A stretch of 64,000 nt of DNA from Flavobacterium dankookense (GCF_004362665.1 NZ_SNXR01000002.1:1-64000), one strand, 5' to 3'. Counted from the stretch's first letter, positions 27,227-35,395 are shown. Numbers and translations: made by a program. The notes: a model not told the origin generated them from the sequence alone.

Positions 27227-27907
27227 ATGAGTAAATGCGAACAATGTATTGTTAGACAGTTTAGTTCTTTAAAGGCTTTAGGTAAGGAAGAGCTTTTAAA
27301 GATGGCGAATTGTAAAACATCGTATACCATAAAAAAAGGTGAACCTATTTTTGAAGAAGGAGAAACATTAAAAGGTGTTTTTTGTATAAAAGATGGTGTT
27401 GGAAAATTATCAAAACTAAGTTCAAATGGTAAAGACCAAATTGTAAAATTGGTAAAATCTGGTGAGTTACTTGGTCAACGTTCCATGATTAGTGAAGAGT
27501 CTGCCAATTTGAGTGCTATTGCTCTGAATGATATGGAAGTTTGCTTCATTCCTAGAAAAGAAATACTTGGATTTTTTGACAAAAACAATGAGTTTTCTAT
27601 GAATGTAATGAAAACCATTTGTGGCGATTTAAAAGAAGCTGACGATCATATGGTTTCGATGGCACAAAAATCAGTAAAGTCACGATTGGCAGAAACATTG
27701 ATTTATCTCGAAGATACTTTTGGAAAAAACGATGATGGTTCGTTATATCTTCAACTTTCTAGAGAAGAAATAGCTGGTTTGATCGGTACGGCAACTGAGA
27801 GTTGTATTCGATTATTATCGGATTATAAAAAAGAAGGTCTTATAGAGTTAGTTGGAAAAAAAATTATAATTCTGAAAAGAAATGAATTGATTAAATTATC
27901 AAATTAA
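27227..27907 (+). CDS. Crp/Fnr family transcription regulator, Fnr-like
   Basis: 226 aa, usual length. An N-terminal CxxC (C4, C7: MSKCEQC) precedes the cyclic-nucleotide-like beta-roll (about 30-120), where SGELLGQRSMIS replaces the cAMP site. A long dimer helix and a C-terminal winged helix follow, with recognition helix TATESCIRLLSDY. E191 and R195 in it correspond to the Fnr residues that read the TGA core. Against E. coli FNR, C4 and C7 align with C20 and C23, but the third position is Ser (S13); C29 and C106 are possible substitute ligands, so the cluster type is uncertain. Adjacent cco genes and matching operators make it the likely regulator of this block. Confidence 0.9.
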   Translation: MSKCEQCIVRQFSSLKALGKEELLKMANCKTSYTIKKGEPIFEEGETLKGVFCIKDGVGKLSKLSSNGKDQIVKLVKSGELLGQRSMISEESANLSAIALNDMEVCFIPRKEILGFFDKNNEFSMNVMKTICGDLKEADDHMVSMAQKSVKSRLAETLIYLEDTFGKNDDGSLYLQLSREEIAGLIGTATESCIRLLSDYKKEGLIELVGKKIIILKRNELIKLSN

Positions 27908-27941
27908 AAAAAAAGGCTCAACCAGTAAGTTGAGCCTTTTT
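27908..27941. terminator. Bidirectional terminator after the Fnr-like gene
   Basis: Stem AAAAAGGCTCAAC (27910-27922) and GTTGAGCCTTTTT (27929-27941) with a CAGTAA loop, with A and T tracts on both sides. It serves the Fnr-like gene and the convergent gene at 27942, whose stop codon directly adjoins it. Confidence 0.9.
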
Positions 27942-28316
27942 TTATCCTAAGAATTTTTTATAAATCTCTATTAATCCAGAATACCATTCTATTTTTTCAT
28001 AATAAAAATCGATAGCAATTAAATTGTTCTTTTTTCTAATTACACAATTTCCAGTGACACTTGCTTCATTTCCAGAAATAGTATATTTTTTATTAGTTTC
28101 TAATTTGTTCTCAGCATACAATGAATATACTTTTCTTGCTATTTCTTCTCTAATGGTCATTTTTGCATTGAAAGTACTAATAATAACAACATCCTTTGAA
28201 GACTTAGCTATTAATTCCATTCCGTTTTGACCAAAACTATAAGTTTCAATCTTTTTTTTCTCTTGAGCAAAAGCGATTTGAGTTAGCAATAGTATGCTAA
28301 GAATTAATTTCTTCAT
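27942..28316 (-). CDS. Small secreted protein of unknown function, copy B
   Basis: 124 aa from ATG 28316. The signal peptide MKKLILSILLLTQIAFAQ is followed by a domain colinear with copy A (16234-16641): IETYSFGQNGMELIAKS, STFNAKMTIREEIARKVY, LYAENKLET, ASVTGNC and DFYYEKIEWYSGL. The family is unrecognised. Sequence upstream of the ATG also resembles that of copy A, so a segment including the promoter was duplicated. It lacks the extra C-terminal residues of copy A. Confidence 0.75.
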   Translation of the reverse strand: MKKLILSILLLTQIAFAQEKKKIETYSFGQNGMELIAKSSKDVVIISTFNAKMTIREEIARKVYSLYAENKLETNKKYTISGNEASVTGNCVIRKKNNLIAIDFYYEKIEWYSGLIEIYKKFLG

Positions 28317-28507
28317 TAGTAGGAGTTTGATTTTTGACATTGCAATAATATAAAATAATGTTCAACTTTATTTAATAATGAAACAATTAATTTATCAAAA
28401 ACCCTACTTTTTTTCTTAAAAGGTGTTTTTAATCGATATTTTTTTATGATTAAACGTTATAAAATCAAGCTTTGCATTATTTGGTAAGAATTATTTTTAA
28501 AAATCAT

Positions 28508-28545
28508 AAAAAATAAAATCCGCTATAATTACTTACAGCGGATTT
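28508..28545 (-). terminator. Terminator of the GAPDH gene
   Basis: Stem AAATCCGCT (28516-28524) and AGCGGATTT (28537-28545) with a 12-base loop. On the minus strand it is followed by a T-rich run (28508-28515). It lies 28 bp after the stop codon. Confidence 0.75.
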
Positions 28546-28572
28546 ACCTTGAACCAATAATTTCTCTTTCTA

Positions 28573-30021
28573 TTAATAATAAGTATAGCGTCTTACTTTT
28601 GCTATATATTTTGCCAAGCGAATGACTTGATGACTATAACCATATTCGTTGTCATACCAAACATACATTACGATGCTTTTTCCATCGGGAGAAACAATCG
28701 TAGCATTACTATCATAAATTGATGGTTGTGCCGTTCCAACAATATCGGATGAAACCAATTCGTTGTTTAGTGAATACCTGATTTGCTCTACAAGATTGCC
28801 TTCTAAAGCATATTTTTTCATAATTGTATTTACTTCTTCTAAAGAAGTTTCTTGTCCAACTTCTAAATTCAAAACTACTAATGAACCGTTAGGAACTGGA
28901 ACACGAATAGCATTTGAAGTTAATTTTCCTGCCAAACTCGGCAATGCTTTTGCGACAGCACTTCCAGCGCCAGTTTCGGTTATAACCATATTTAATGCAG
29001 CTGAACGACCACGACGGTATTTTTTGTGCATATTGTCAACCAAATTTTGGTCGTTAGTATAAGCATGAATGGTTTCGATATGACCTTTAACTACGCCAAG
29101 CGTTTCTTCAATTACTGCAAGAACTGGAGTAATTGCATTGGTTGTACAAGAAGCGGCAGAAAATATAGAAACGTCATCTGGATTAAAATCATCGTGATTT
29201 ACACCATAAACAATATTTGGAACGCCTTTTCCTGGCGCAGTCAATAAAACTTTATCAACACCTTTTGAAACCAAATGACGTTTAAGCGCTTCTTCAGTAG
29301 TGAAAACACCAGTGTTGTCGATAACCAACGCATCTTCAATTCCATATTGTGTATAATCAATTTCTTCTGGAGCATTAGCTGTGATGATATGAACAGTTGT
29401 ACCATTGATAATCAAAGCGCTATTTTCAACATCTGCAGAAACCGAACCTTGAAAATCACCATGAACAGAATCGTAGCGTAATAATGAAGCTCTTTTTTCT
29501 AAAAGTACGGCATCGTTTTTATCTCTTGTTACAATAGCTCTAAGACGAAGTTGTTGACCTTTCCCAATTTTGCTCATCATTTCACGAGCTAATAATCGAC
29601 CAATTCTTCCAAAACCATACAATACAACATCTTTTGGTTTTAGGTTATTGAAGTCTTTTGCGTTTCTTAATTTATCGATAACAAAAGCTTTGCTATCGTT
29701 GTATTTATTGTCTTCTAGATGGTATTCGTAAGTTAATTTTCCAATATCAATTCGTGATGGTGGTAAATCTAAATTTTGAATCGCTCTTGCAATTTCAACT
29801 GAATCGAAAATATTGATAGGTTTGTTTACAAATTCGCCAGCATATTCATGAAAGTTAATAATATCGCTAACGTTTCTATCAATTAATTGATTTCTAAAAA
29901 GAACTAATTCAATGGATTTGTCATACCATAAATCGCTGATGATTTTAATTAGTTCAACGCCAGCCTTTCTTCGGTCTGCTTGAAAGGATAATTCTTTTTC
30001 GTATGAATTGTGATTACTCAT
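28573..30021 (-). CDS. Glyceraldehyde-3-phosphate dehydrogenase with N-terminal extension
   Basis: 482 aa from ATG 30021; the promoter at 30061-30091 excludes the longer frame. Residues 1 to about 130 form an extra N-terminal domain, absent from ordinary ~335-aa GAPDH. The NAD-binding motif GFGRIG is at 136-141, and the catalytic Cys is C292 in AASCTTNAITP. The C-terminus has the normal WYDNEYGYSHQ. It interconverts glyceraldehyde-3-phosphate and 1,3-bisphosphoglycerate. Long forms of this kind occur in Bacteroidota; the extension's role is unknown to me. Confidence 0.93.
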   Translation of the reverse strand: MSNHNSYEKELSFQADRRKAGVELIKIISDLWYDKSIELVLFRNQLIDRNVSDIINFHEYAGEFVNKPINIFDSVEIARAIQNLDLPPSRIDIGKLTYEYHLEDNKYNDSKAFVIDKLRNAKDFNNLKPKDVVLYGFGRIGRLLAREMMSKIGKGQQLRLRAIVTRDKNDAVLLEKRASLLRYDSVHGDFQGSVSADVENSALIINGTTVHIITANAPEEIDYTQYGIEDALVIDNTGVFTTEEALKRHLVSKGVDKVLLTAPGKGVPNIVYGVNHDDFNPDDVSIFSAASCTTNAITPVLAVIEETLGVVKGHIETIHAYTNDQNLVDNMHKKYRRGRSAALNMVITETGAGSAVAKALPSLAGKLTSNAIRVPVPNGSLVVLNLEVGQETSLEEVNTIMKKYALEGNLVEQIRYSLNNELVSSDIVGTAQPSIYDSNATIVSPDGKSIVMYVWYDNEYGYSHQVIRLAKYIAKVRRYTYY

Positions 30022-30060
30022 AAAAAGATAAGTTTTAGTTGTGTGAATTAAATTTTGGCG

Positions 30061-30091
30061 CAAAAATAGTATAATCAAGTTACTAACGAAA
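30061..30091 (-). promoter_or_regulatory. Promoter of the GAPDH gene
   Basis: The minus strand reads TTTC (30091-30088), a 19-nt spacer, then TATTTTTG (30068-30061), the same pattern as the prfC promoter. The predicted start is near 30056, 35 nt before the ATG. Confidence 0.7.
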
Positions 30092-30112
30092 ACGATTTCG
30101 TAAAAATTTTTA

Positions 30113-30141
30113 AATAAAAAAAACCAACCCACGAATGGATT
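30113..30141 (-). terminator. Terminator of degP with a TTCG tetraloop
   Basis: On the minus strand CAATCCA, loop TTCG, TGGGTTG (30141-30124, one G-T pair), followed by a run of T. It lies 28 bp after the degP stop codon. Confidence 0.75.
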
Positions 30142-30168
30142 GTTTTTTCCAACCTTTTATACTAACTT

Positions 30169-31557
30169 TTATTGAATTATAATTTGCATCACTTGACCTA
30201 ATCGATTAATCATTTGAATGTTGACGCTTTTATCTTCGCCTTTTCTGTTTAAGAAAGCGGAAACTGTTTCAACATCAGTTGCTTTTTGATTGTCAACTTT
30301 TAGAATAATATTTCCTTTTAACTGGTCATAATACGGTTTCAAAGCATCACTAGTTACATCTTTGATTTTAACACCATAGTCAATTCGGTATTTCTTTTTG
30401 TCAGAAGCTTCAATATCTTCCAATTCTAAACCTTTAAACTCGGTATTAATCAATTCTTTTTTGACTAAAGTAACTGGAACAACTTTTATTTTTCCATCGC
30501 GAACAAACGTAACTTGTACTTTATCATCTGGTCGTTTTGAATTAATGTAACCTGAAAGCTCAGCATAAGAACTCACTTTTTGGTTATCTAATTTTTTGAT
30601 AATGTCACCCGTTTTTAAACCTGCTTTTTCAGCTCCTGAATTTTTAGTCACTTTTTCAACATAAAATCCTTCGGTATCGTCGATGCCAATTTCTTGTGAA
30701 ACTTTACTGTTCAATTCGCCACCTTCAACTCCTAGAATTCCTCGTTGAACGTTTCCGAATTCCATTAAATCCTCAATAATTTTTCTAGTGATATTTGATG
30801 GAACAGCAAATGAATAACCAGCATAACTTCCTGTTGGTGAAGAAATCATGGTGTTAATTCCAATCAACTCACCACGAGTGTTGACCAATGCACCACCCGA
30901 ATTTCCTGGATTCACAGCAGCGTCGGTTTGAATAAACGATTGAATTCCGCGTGTGTCAAGATTTCTGGCTTTCGCCGAAACAATTCCGGCAGTTACAGTT
31001 GAATTCAAGTTATAAGGATTTCCAACCGCCAAAACCCATTCGCCAACTTTTACCGCATCAGAATCGGCAAAAGCAGAATAAGGCAATTTTTCGTCGGCAT
31101 CAATTTTTAACAGCGCAATATCCATTTTTGAATCAGTTCCAATGAGTTTTGCTTTGTATGATTTGTTGTTATTTAAAGTTACTTCCAGTTCGGTTGCGTC
31201 TTTAATCACGTGATTATTAGTTACGATATATCCATCTTCCGAAATGATTACTCCTGAACCAGTTCCAACTTGTTCTTGTTGTTGTCCGCCGCGAGTACCA
31301 TAAAAATATTCTAAAATCGGATTGTAAACGGTTCTAACAGAAACATTTTTTACGTGAACTACTGAATGTACAGCATTTTCTGCTGCTGAGGTAAAATCGA
31401 CAGTTTCTCCGTTCAAACCAACAGTTCGTCCAAATGAATTTGAGGAAGTTGTAACAATTGAATTTCGATTGTCTTTTTCAATAAATAATTTGTACGCACC
31501 AAGTGTGGTCGCGCCACTTAATAAAGAAACTAAAAATAAACTTGATAACTGTTTCAT
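30169..31557 (-). CDS. degP: Periplasmic serine protease/chaperone, DegP/HtrA (Do) family
   Basis: 462 aa. An N-terminal signal or anchor helix (LSSLFLVSLLSGATTLGAYKL) leads to a trypsin-like domain with catalytic H116 (TNNHVI), D146 (MDIALLKID) and S220 (GNSGGAL). Two PDZ domains follow (from about 270 and 380). Such proteases degrade or refold damaged envelope proteins. The gene is monocistronic and divergent from dapF. Confidence 0.96.
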   Translation of the reverse strand: MKQLSSLFLVSLLSGATTLGAYKLFIEKDNRNSIVTTSSNSFGRTVGLNGETVDFTSAAENAVHSVVHVKNVSVRTVYNPILEYFYGTRGGQQQEQVGTGSGVIISEDGYIVTNNHVIKDATELEVTLNNNKSYKAKLIGTDSKMDIALLKIDADEKLPYSAFADSDAVKVGEWVLAVGNPYNLNSTVTAGIVSAKARNLDTRGIQSFIQTDAAVNPGNSGGALVNTRGELIGINTMISSPTGSYAGYSFAVPSNITRKIIEDLMEFGNVQRGILGVEGGELNSKVSQEIGIDDTEGFYVEKVTKNSGAEKAGLKTGDIIKKLDNQKVSSYAELSGYINSKRPDDKVQVTFVRDGKIKVVPVTLVKKELINTEFKGLELEDIEASDKKKYRIDYGVKIKDVTSDALKPYYDQLKGNIILKVDNQKATDVETVSAFLNRKGEDKSVNIQMINRLGQVMQIIIQ

Positions 31558-31662
31558 TGTCTATAACATTTAAATTATTTGAAGTAAAATTATAATTTTA
31601 ACAATTTCGACAAATATCTTTTAACGCTCGTTTAACAGAGTTTAACTTCTCTTTAATATTTA

Positions 31663-31670
31663 TATCTTTG
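31663..31670 (+). promoter_or_regulatory. -7 promoter element of dapF
   Basis: TATCTTTG (TAnnTTTG) ends 5 nt before the dapF ATG at 31676. If used, transcription would start at or next to the start codon, giving a leaderless message. Confidence 0.55.
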
Positions 31671-31675
31671 TGGGT

Positions 31676-32476
31676 ATGAAAGTCAAATTTTATAAATATC
31701 AGGGAACTGGAAACGATTTTGTTATGATTGATAATCGTCAAAATATTTTTCCCAAAAATGATACCAAACTCATAGAAAAACTTTGCGATAGACGTTTTGG
31801 CATTGGTGCTGACGGATTGATTTTATTAGAAAATGACAATTCGACAGATTTTAAAATGGTTTATTACAATTCTGATGGAAACGAAAGCTCAATGTGTGGC
31901 AATGGTGGACGATGTTTGGTTGCTTTTGCCAAAAAAATGAACGTGATTAACAACGAAACTACTTTTATAGCAACGGATGGTTTGCATCACGCTACCATTT
32001 CTGAAAACGGAATTGTTTCGCTACAAATGAAAGATGTTGACCAAGTAAATATTCACACAGATTATGTTTTTTTAAATACAGGTTCGCCTCATCATGTAAC
32101 TTTGATTGACGATTTAGAACATTTTGATGTGGCAACTAATGGAGCCAAAATTCGTTATAGCGATTTGTATGGAAAAGCGGGTAGTAATGTTAATTTTGTA
32201 AAACAAATGGATGTACAAGATTCAAAGCAGTCTAATCATTTTGCAGTTCGAACCTATGAACGTGGAGTTGAAGATGAAACTTTGTCATGCGGAACTGGCG
32301 TAGCAGCTGTTGCTATTGCTATGAATGCAATAGGAAAAACAATAGCAAACAAAATCGAATTGGATGTTCAAGGCGGAAAACTTGAAGTTTCATTTGAAAA
32401 AAACAATGGAGTATACACAAATGTGCATTTAATTGGTCCAGCGACTTTTGTTTTTGAAGGCGAAATAGAGTTATAA
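31676..32476 (+). CDS. dapF: Diaminopimelate epimerase
   Basis: 266 aa from ATG 31676 (a GTG two codons upstream falls on the -7 element and is unlikely). It converts LL- to meso-diaminopimelate for lysine and peptidoglycan synthesis. The two catalytic cysteines are C74 in MCGNGGRC and C205 in SCGTGVAA; YQGTGNDFVM opens the family signature. It heads a run of plus-strand genes to 35362, interrupted by the S23 inverted-repeat unit that begins within its stop codon. Confidence 0.96.
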   Translation: MKVKFYKYQGTGNDFVMIDNRQNIFPKNDTKLIEKLCDRRFGIGADGLILLENDNSTDFKMVYYNSDGNESSMCGNGGRCLVAFAKKMNVINNETTFIATDGLHHATISENGIVSLQMKDVDQVNIHTDYVFLNTGSPHHVTLIDDLEHFDVATNGAKIRYSDLYGKAGSNVNFVKQMDVQDSKQSNHFAVRTYERGVEDETLSCGTGVAAVAIAMNAIGKTIANKIELDVQGGKLEVSFEKNNGVYTNVHLIGPATFVFEGEIEL

Positions 32477-32869
32477 TTACGAATTAGAAATTACGAATTA
32501 TGAAATCTGAAAATATAATCCAAACAAAGAGTTATGGTTTTGCTTTAAGAATAATAAAAGTATATAAATATTTAAGTCAAGAGAAAAAAGAATTTATCTT
32601 GTCAAAACAATTATTACGAAGTGGAACTTCTATTGGAGCTAATATTGAGGAATCAATTGGCGGACAATCGAAAGCAGATTTTTTTGCTAAACTGACAATT
32701 GCTTATAAAGAAACCAGAGAATCAAAATATTGGATTAGACTTTTACGAGATTCAGAATATCTTACAGTTGATCAAGCAGAAGATTTATTAAAAGATGTAG
32801 AAGAACTTTTGAAAATTATTGGTTCTATTCAAAAGACAGTTCGTAATTCGTAATTTAAAATTCGTAATT
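32475..32869. mobile_element. 395-bp unit with 25-bp terminal inverted repeats carrying the S23 gene
   Basis: The left end (32475-32499) is two copies of AATTACGAATT separated by three bases. The right end (32845-32869) is two copies of its reverse complement AATTCGTAATT separated by three bases. The 25-bp ends match at 23 of 25 positions. The unit begins on the last bases of dapF and ends 3 bp before the next gene's ATG, and holds only the four-helix-bundle gene, whose last codons form part of the right repeat. Mobility is inferred from structure; no transposase is encoded. Confidence 0.6.
32500..32853 (+). CDS. Four-helix-bundle protein (S23 / 23S rRNA intervening-sequence family)
   Basis: 117 aa. 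It matches the family pattern: YGFALRIIKVYKYL, RSGTSIGANIEES, QSKADFFAKLTIAYKETRE and WIRLLRDSEYL. These small helical proteins were first found inside insertions in 23S rRNA genes but are also scattered through Bacteroidota genomes; their function is not established. Here the gene sits between dapF and an acetyltransferase inside an inverted-repeat unit (32475-32869), and its last three codons and stop lie within the right repeat. Confidence 0.9.
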   Translation: MKSENIIQTKSYGFALRIIKVYKYLSQEKKEFILSKQLLRSGTSIGANIEESIGGQSKADFFAKLTIAYKETRESKYWIRLLRDSEYLTVDQAEDLLKDVEELLKIIGSIQKTVRNS

Positions 32870-32872
32870 CCC

Positions 32873-33400
32873 ATGACACTTAAAGGACAAACTATTTTTT
32901 TACGTGCGCTCGAACCCGAAGATTTGGAGTTTGTATATGCTATTGAAAACGATGAAACTATTTGGGAAGTTAGCAATACGCAAACGCCATATAGCAAATT
33001 CCTTATTCGTCAATACCTAGAAAATGCGCACCAAGATATTTATGAAGCGAAACAACTTCGTCTAGCCATTTGTAAAAATCAAACTTCGGAAGCTATTGGT
33101 TTGATTGATTTATTTGATTTTGATGCCAAAAATAAACGTGCTGGCGTTGGAATTATTATTCAAAATGAAGCCAATCGAAATTCAGGTTTTGGTAAAGAAG
33201 CACTTTCATTAGTGATAGCGTATTCGTTCAAACAATTGCAATTACATCAATTATATGCCAATATTCAAGCAGAAAATACAGCCAGTATTTCACTTTTTAC
33301 TACATTTGGGTTTCAAAAAATAGGAACAAAAAAAGATTGGAATTTGCACAATGGGAAATTCTCTGACGAAGCATTATTTCAATTAATCAATCAAAAATAA
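32873..33400 (+). CDS. GNAT family N-acetyltransferase (RimJ/RimL-like)
   Basis: 175 aa from ATG 32873; the longer frame would run back through the repeat unit. It has the RimL-like opening LRALEPEDLEFVYAIEN, the acetyl-CoA motif GVGIIIQNEANRNSGFGKEAL, and QLHQLYANIQAENTASISLFTTFGF. Relatives acetylate protein N-termini or small molecules; the substrate is unknown. Without the S23 unit it would start almost directly after dapF. Confidence 0.88.
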   Translation: MTLKGQTIFLRALEPEDLEFVYAIENDETIWEVSNTQTPYSKFLIRQYLENAHQDIYEAKQLRLAICKNQTSEAIGLIDLFDFDAKNKRAGVGIIIQNEANRNSGFGKEALSLVIAYSFKQLQLHQLYANIQAENTASISLFTTFGFQKIGTKKDWNLHNGKFSDEALFQLINQK

Positions 33401-33410
33401 ATCAACAATA

Positions 33411-34439
33411 ATGCAAAAATCAAAAATCATCAAAGTCATAATCGGACTTTTTTTAGTAGCCGTTTTGGCTGTTTTTTTTCTTTTTTTTACTAACAATACA
33501 CAACTAGAAAAAGAAGAGTTTTTTGTTGAAATTCCAACAGGTTCAAACTATGACGATGCCAAAAAATTACTTTCGCCTTATGTAAAAAGCATGAGTAGTT
33601 TTGAAATCATGGCAAAACTTCGTTCCTATCCAGACAATGTAAAACCAGGACGATTTTTATTGAAAAAAGGCATGAATACCTTTCAGATAGTTGGCGCAAT
33701 GCGAAGAAATGTTCCAGTAGATTTAGCTTTCAACAACCAAGAACGATTGGAAAATCTTTGCGAACGATTAAGTTCTCAAATTGAACCTGATACTACAAAA
33801 TTATTGGCAGCGTTTAGAGATACAACTTTTTTACAAAAAAATGGCTTTTCAAACGAAACTGTTTTTTCCATGTTTTTACCTAACACGTATCAAGTGTATT
33901 GGAACATTTCGGCAGAAAAATTCAGAGATAAAATGCTCGAAGAATACAATAAATTTTGGAATAAAGAACGAATTACTAAAGCCACAGCGCTTAATTTAAC
34001 TCCAGTTCAAGTCACAACTTTAGCTTCGATTGTGCAAAAGGAATCTGCCAAAAAGAGTGAACGACCAACCGTTGCAGGTGTTTATTTGAATAGATTAGCA
34101 AAAGAAATGCCTTTGCAAGCTGATCCAACGGTAATTTATGCTTTAAAATTAAGAGACAACGATTTTGACCAAGTAATTAAACGCGTTTTGTATAATGACT
34201 TATTTATTGCTTCGCCTTACAATACGTATCAAAATACAGGTTTACCTCCAGGACCAATTGCAATGCCAGATGTGGATGCTATCGATGCGGTTTTAAATGC
34301 CGAAAAACACGATTATATCTATTTTTGTGCTAGTGTGGAAAAATTTGGATATCACGTTTTTGCCGCTTCGTATGAAGATCATCAAGTAAATGCAAAAAAA
34401 TATGCCGATTGGCTGAACGCTCAAGGAACGAAACGATAG
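33411..34439 (+). CDS. mltG: Endolytic peptidoglycan transglycosylase MltG (YceG-like)
   Basis: 342 aa. One N-terminal membrane helix (IIKVIIGLFLVAVLAVFFLFF) anchors a periplasmic domain. The catalytic region has ASIVQKESAKKSERPTVAGV, where the Glu of KES is the family's catalytic acid, then YLNRLAKEMPLQADPTV and GLPPGPIAMP. MltG cuts nascent glycan strands and sets their length. It starts 10 bp after the acetyltransferase. Confidence 0.95.
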   Translation: MQKSKIIKVIIGLFLVAVLAVFFLFFTNNTQLEKEEFFVEIPTGSNYDDAKKLLSPYVKSMSSFEIMAKLRSYPDNVKPGRFLLKKGMNTFQIVGAMRRNVPVDLAFNNQERLENLCERLSSQIEPDTTKLLAAFRDTTFLQKNGFSNETVFSMFLPNTYQVYWNISAEKFRDKMLEEYNKFWNKERITKATALNLTPVQVTTLASIVQKESAKKSERPTVAGVYLNRLAKEMPLQADPTVIYALKLRDNDFDQVIKRVLYNDLFIASPYNTYQNTGLPPGPIAMPDVDAIDAVLNAEKHDYIYFCASVEKFGYHVFAASYEDHQVNAKKYADWLNAQGTKR

Positions 34440-34441
34440 TT

Positions 34442-35362
34442 TTGAAAATTAGAAACATTTTATTTTTTCTTTTTTTTATTGGTTTTTGCTTCAAAGCGAA
34501 AGCCCAAAATAACTTCGACAATTTTTTCAAACCATCCGATAGTTTAAATAAACAACGATTAAATACCGTCATCGTTTCTGAAGCGATAGTTGGCTCGGCG
34601 ACTTTGATTGCATTAAATCAAGCTTGGTATGCTGATTATCCGCGTTCTGATTTTCATTTTATTAACGACAATGCCGAATGGTTGCAAATGGACAAAGCTG
34701 GACACGTTTTTTCAGCGTATCATTTGGGAAGTTTTGGTTCAAACGCTTTGAAATGGTCTGGTGCAGACAAAAAATCCCAATTGCTTTATGGTTCAACATT
34801 GGGATTAACGTTTTTAACTGCGGTTGAGGTTTTTGATGGATTTTCGGCAAATTGGGGTGCATCGCTTGGTGATGTTGCTGCCAATGTTTCGGGAACGGCA
34901 TTATTTGTTTCACAAGAAATGCTTTGGGAAGAACAACGAATTGTACCGAAGTTTTCCTTTCACACAACGCCTTATGCATCCGCAAGACCAAATGTTTTAG
35001 GAAGTTCATTGCCGGAACAAATTCTAAAAGACTATAATGGTCAAACGTATTGGTTGTCAGCAAATATTCATTCGTTTTTTAAATCATCAAAAACAATTCC
35101 TAAATGGTTAAACGTTGCTGTTGGTTATGGTGCTGAAGGTATGATTACAGGAAAAGACGAGTTTGTCAATACCGTTTTTCTTCCTACCGATGAAAGATAC
35201 CGTCAATTTTACTTGAGTTTGGATATCGATTTGACCAAAATTGAAACAAAATCGCATTTTGTTAAGACAATTTTAACAGTTTTTAACACCATCAAAATCC
35301 CTGCTCCAACGTTTGAAATCAACGGTTTAGGCGGAACTAAATTTCACTTCTTGTATTTTTAA
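34442..35362 (+). CDS. DUF2279 family protein (YfiM-like), exported
   Basis: 306 aa from TTG 34442, two bases after the mltG stop; this start gives a clean signal peptide (MKIRNILFFLFFIGFCFKAKAQ), while the longer frame lies inside mltG. Family features include ALNQAWYADYPRSDFHF, WLQMDKAGHVFSAYHLG and DGFSANWGASLGDVAANVSG. Several hydrophobic stretches suggest an envelope protein. The function of the family is not known. Translation is probably coupled to mltG. Confidence 0.85.
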   Translation: MKIRNILFFLFFIGFCFKAKAQNNFDNFFKPSDSLNKQRLNTVIVSEAIVGSATLIALNQAWYADYPRSDFHFINDNAEWLQMDKAGHVFSAYHLGSFGSNALKWSGADKKSQLLYGSTLGLTFLTAVEVFDGFSANWGASLGDVAANVSGTALFVSQEMLWEEQRIVPKFSFHTTPYASARPNVLGSSLPEQILKDYNGQTYWLSANIHSFFKSSKTIPKWLNVAVGYGAEGMITGKDEFVNTVFLPTDERYRQFYLSLDIDLTKIETKSHFVKTILTVFNTIKIPAPTFEINGLGGTKFHFLYF

Positions 35363-35395
35363 GTATCTGATATTCAGATTTGTATTTTTTAGTTG

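Noticed and set aside
30022..30132. Hydrophobic N-terminal extension of GAPDH
   Set aside because: It crosses a TTTC-N19-TATTTTTG promoter; it is an artefact of the longest-frame rule.
31580..31615. GATATTTG on the minus strand as a degP promoter
   Set aside because: One mismatch to TAnnTTTG and no -33 element; in A+T-rich DNA this is too weak to report as a feature.
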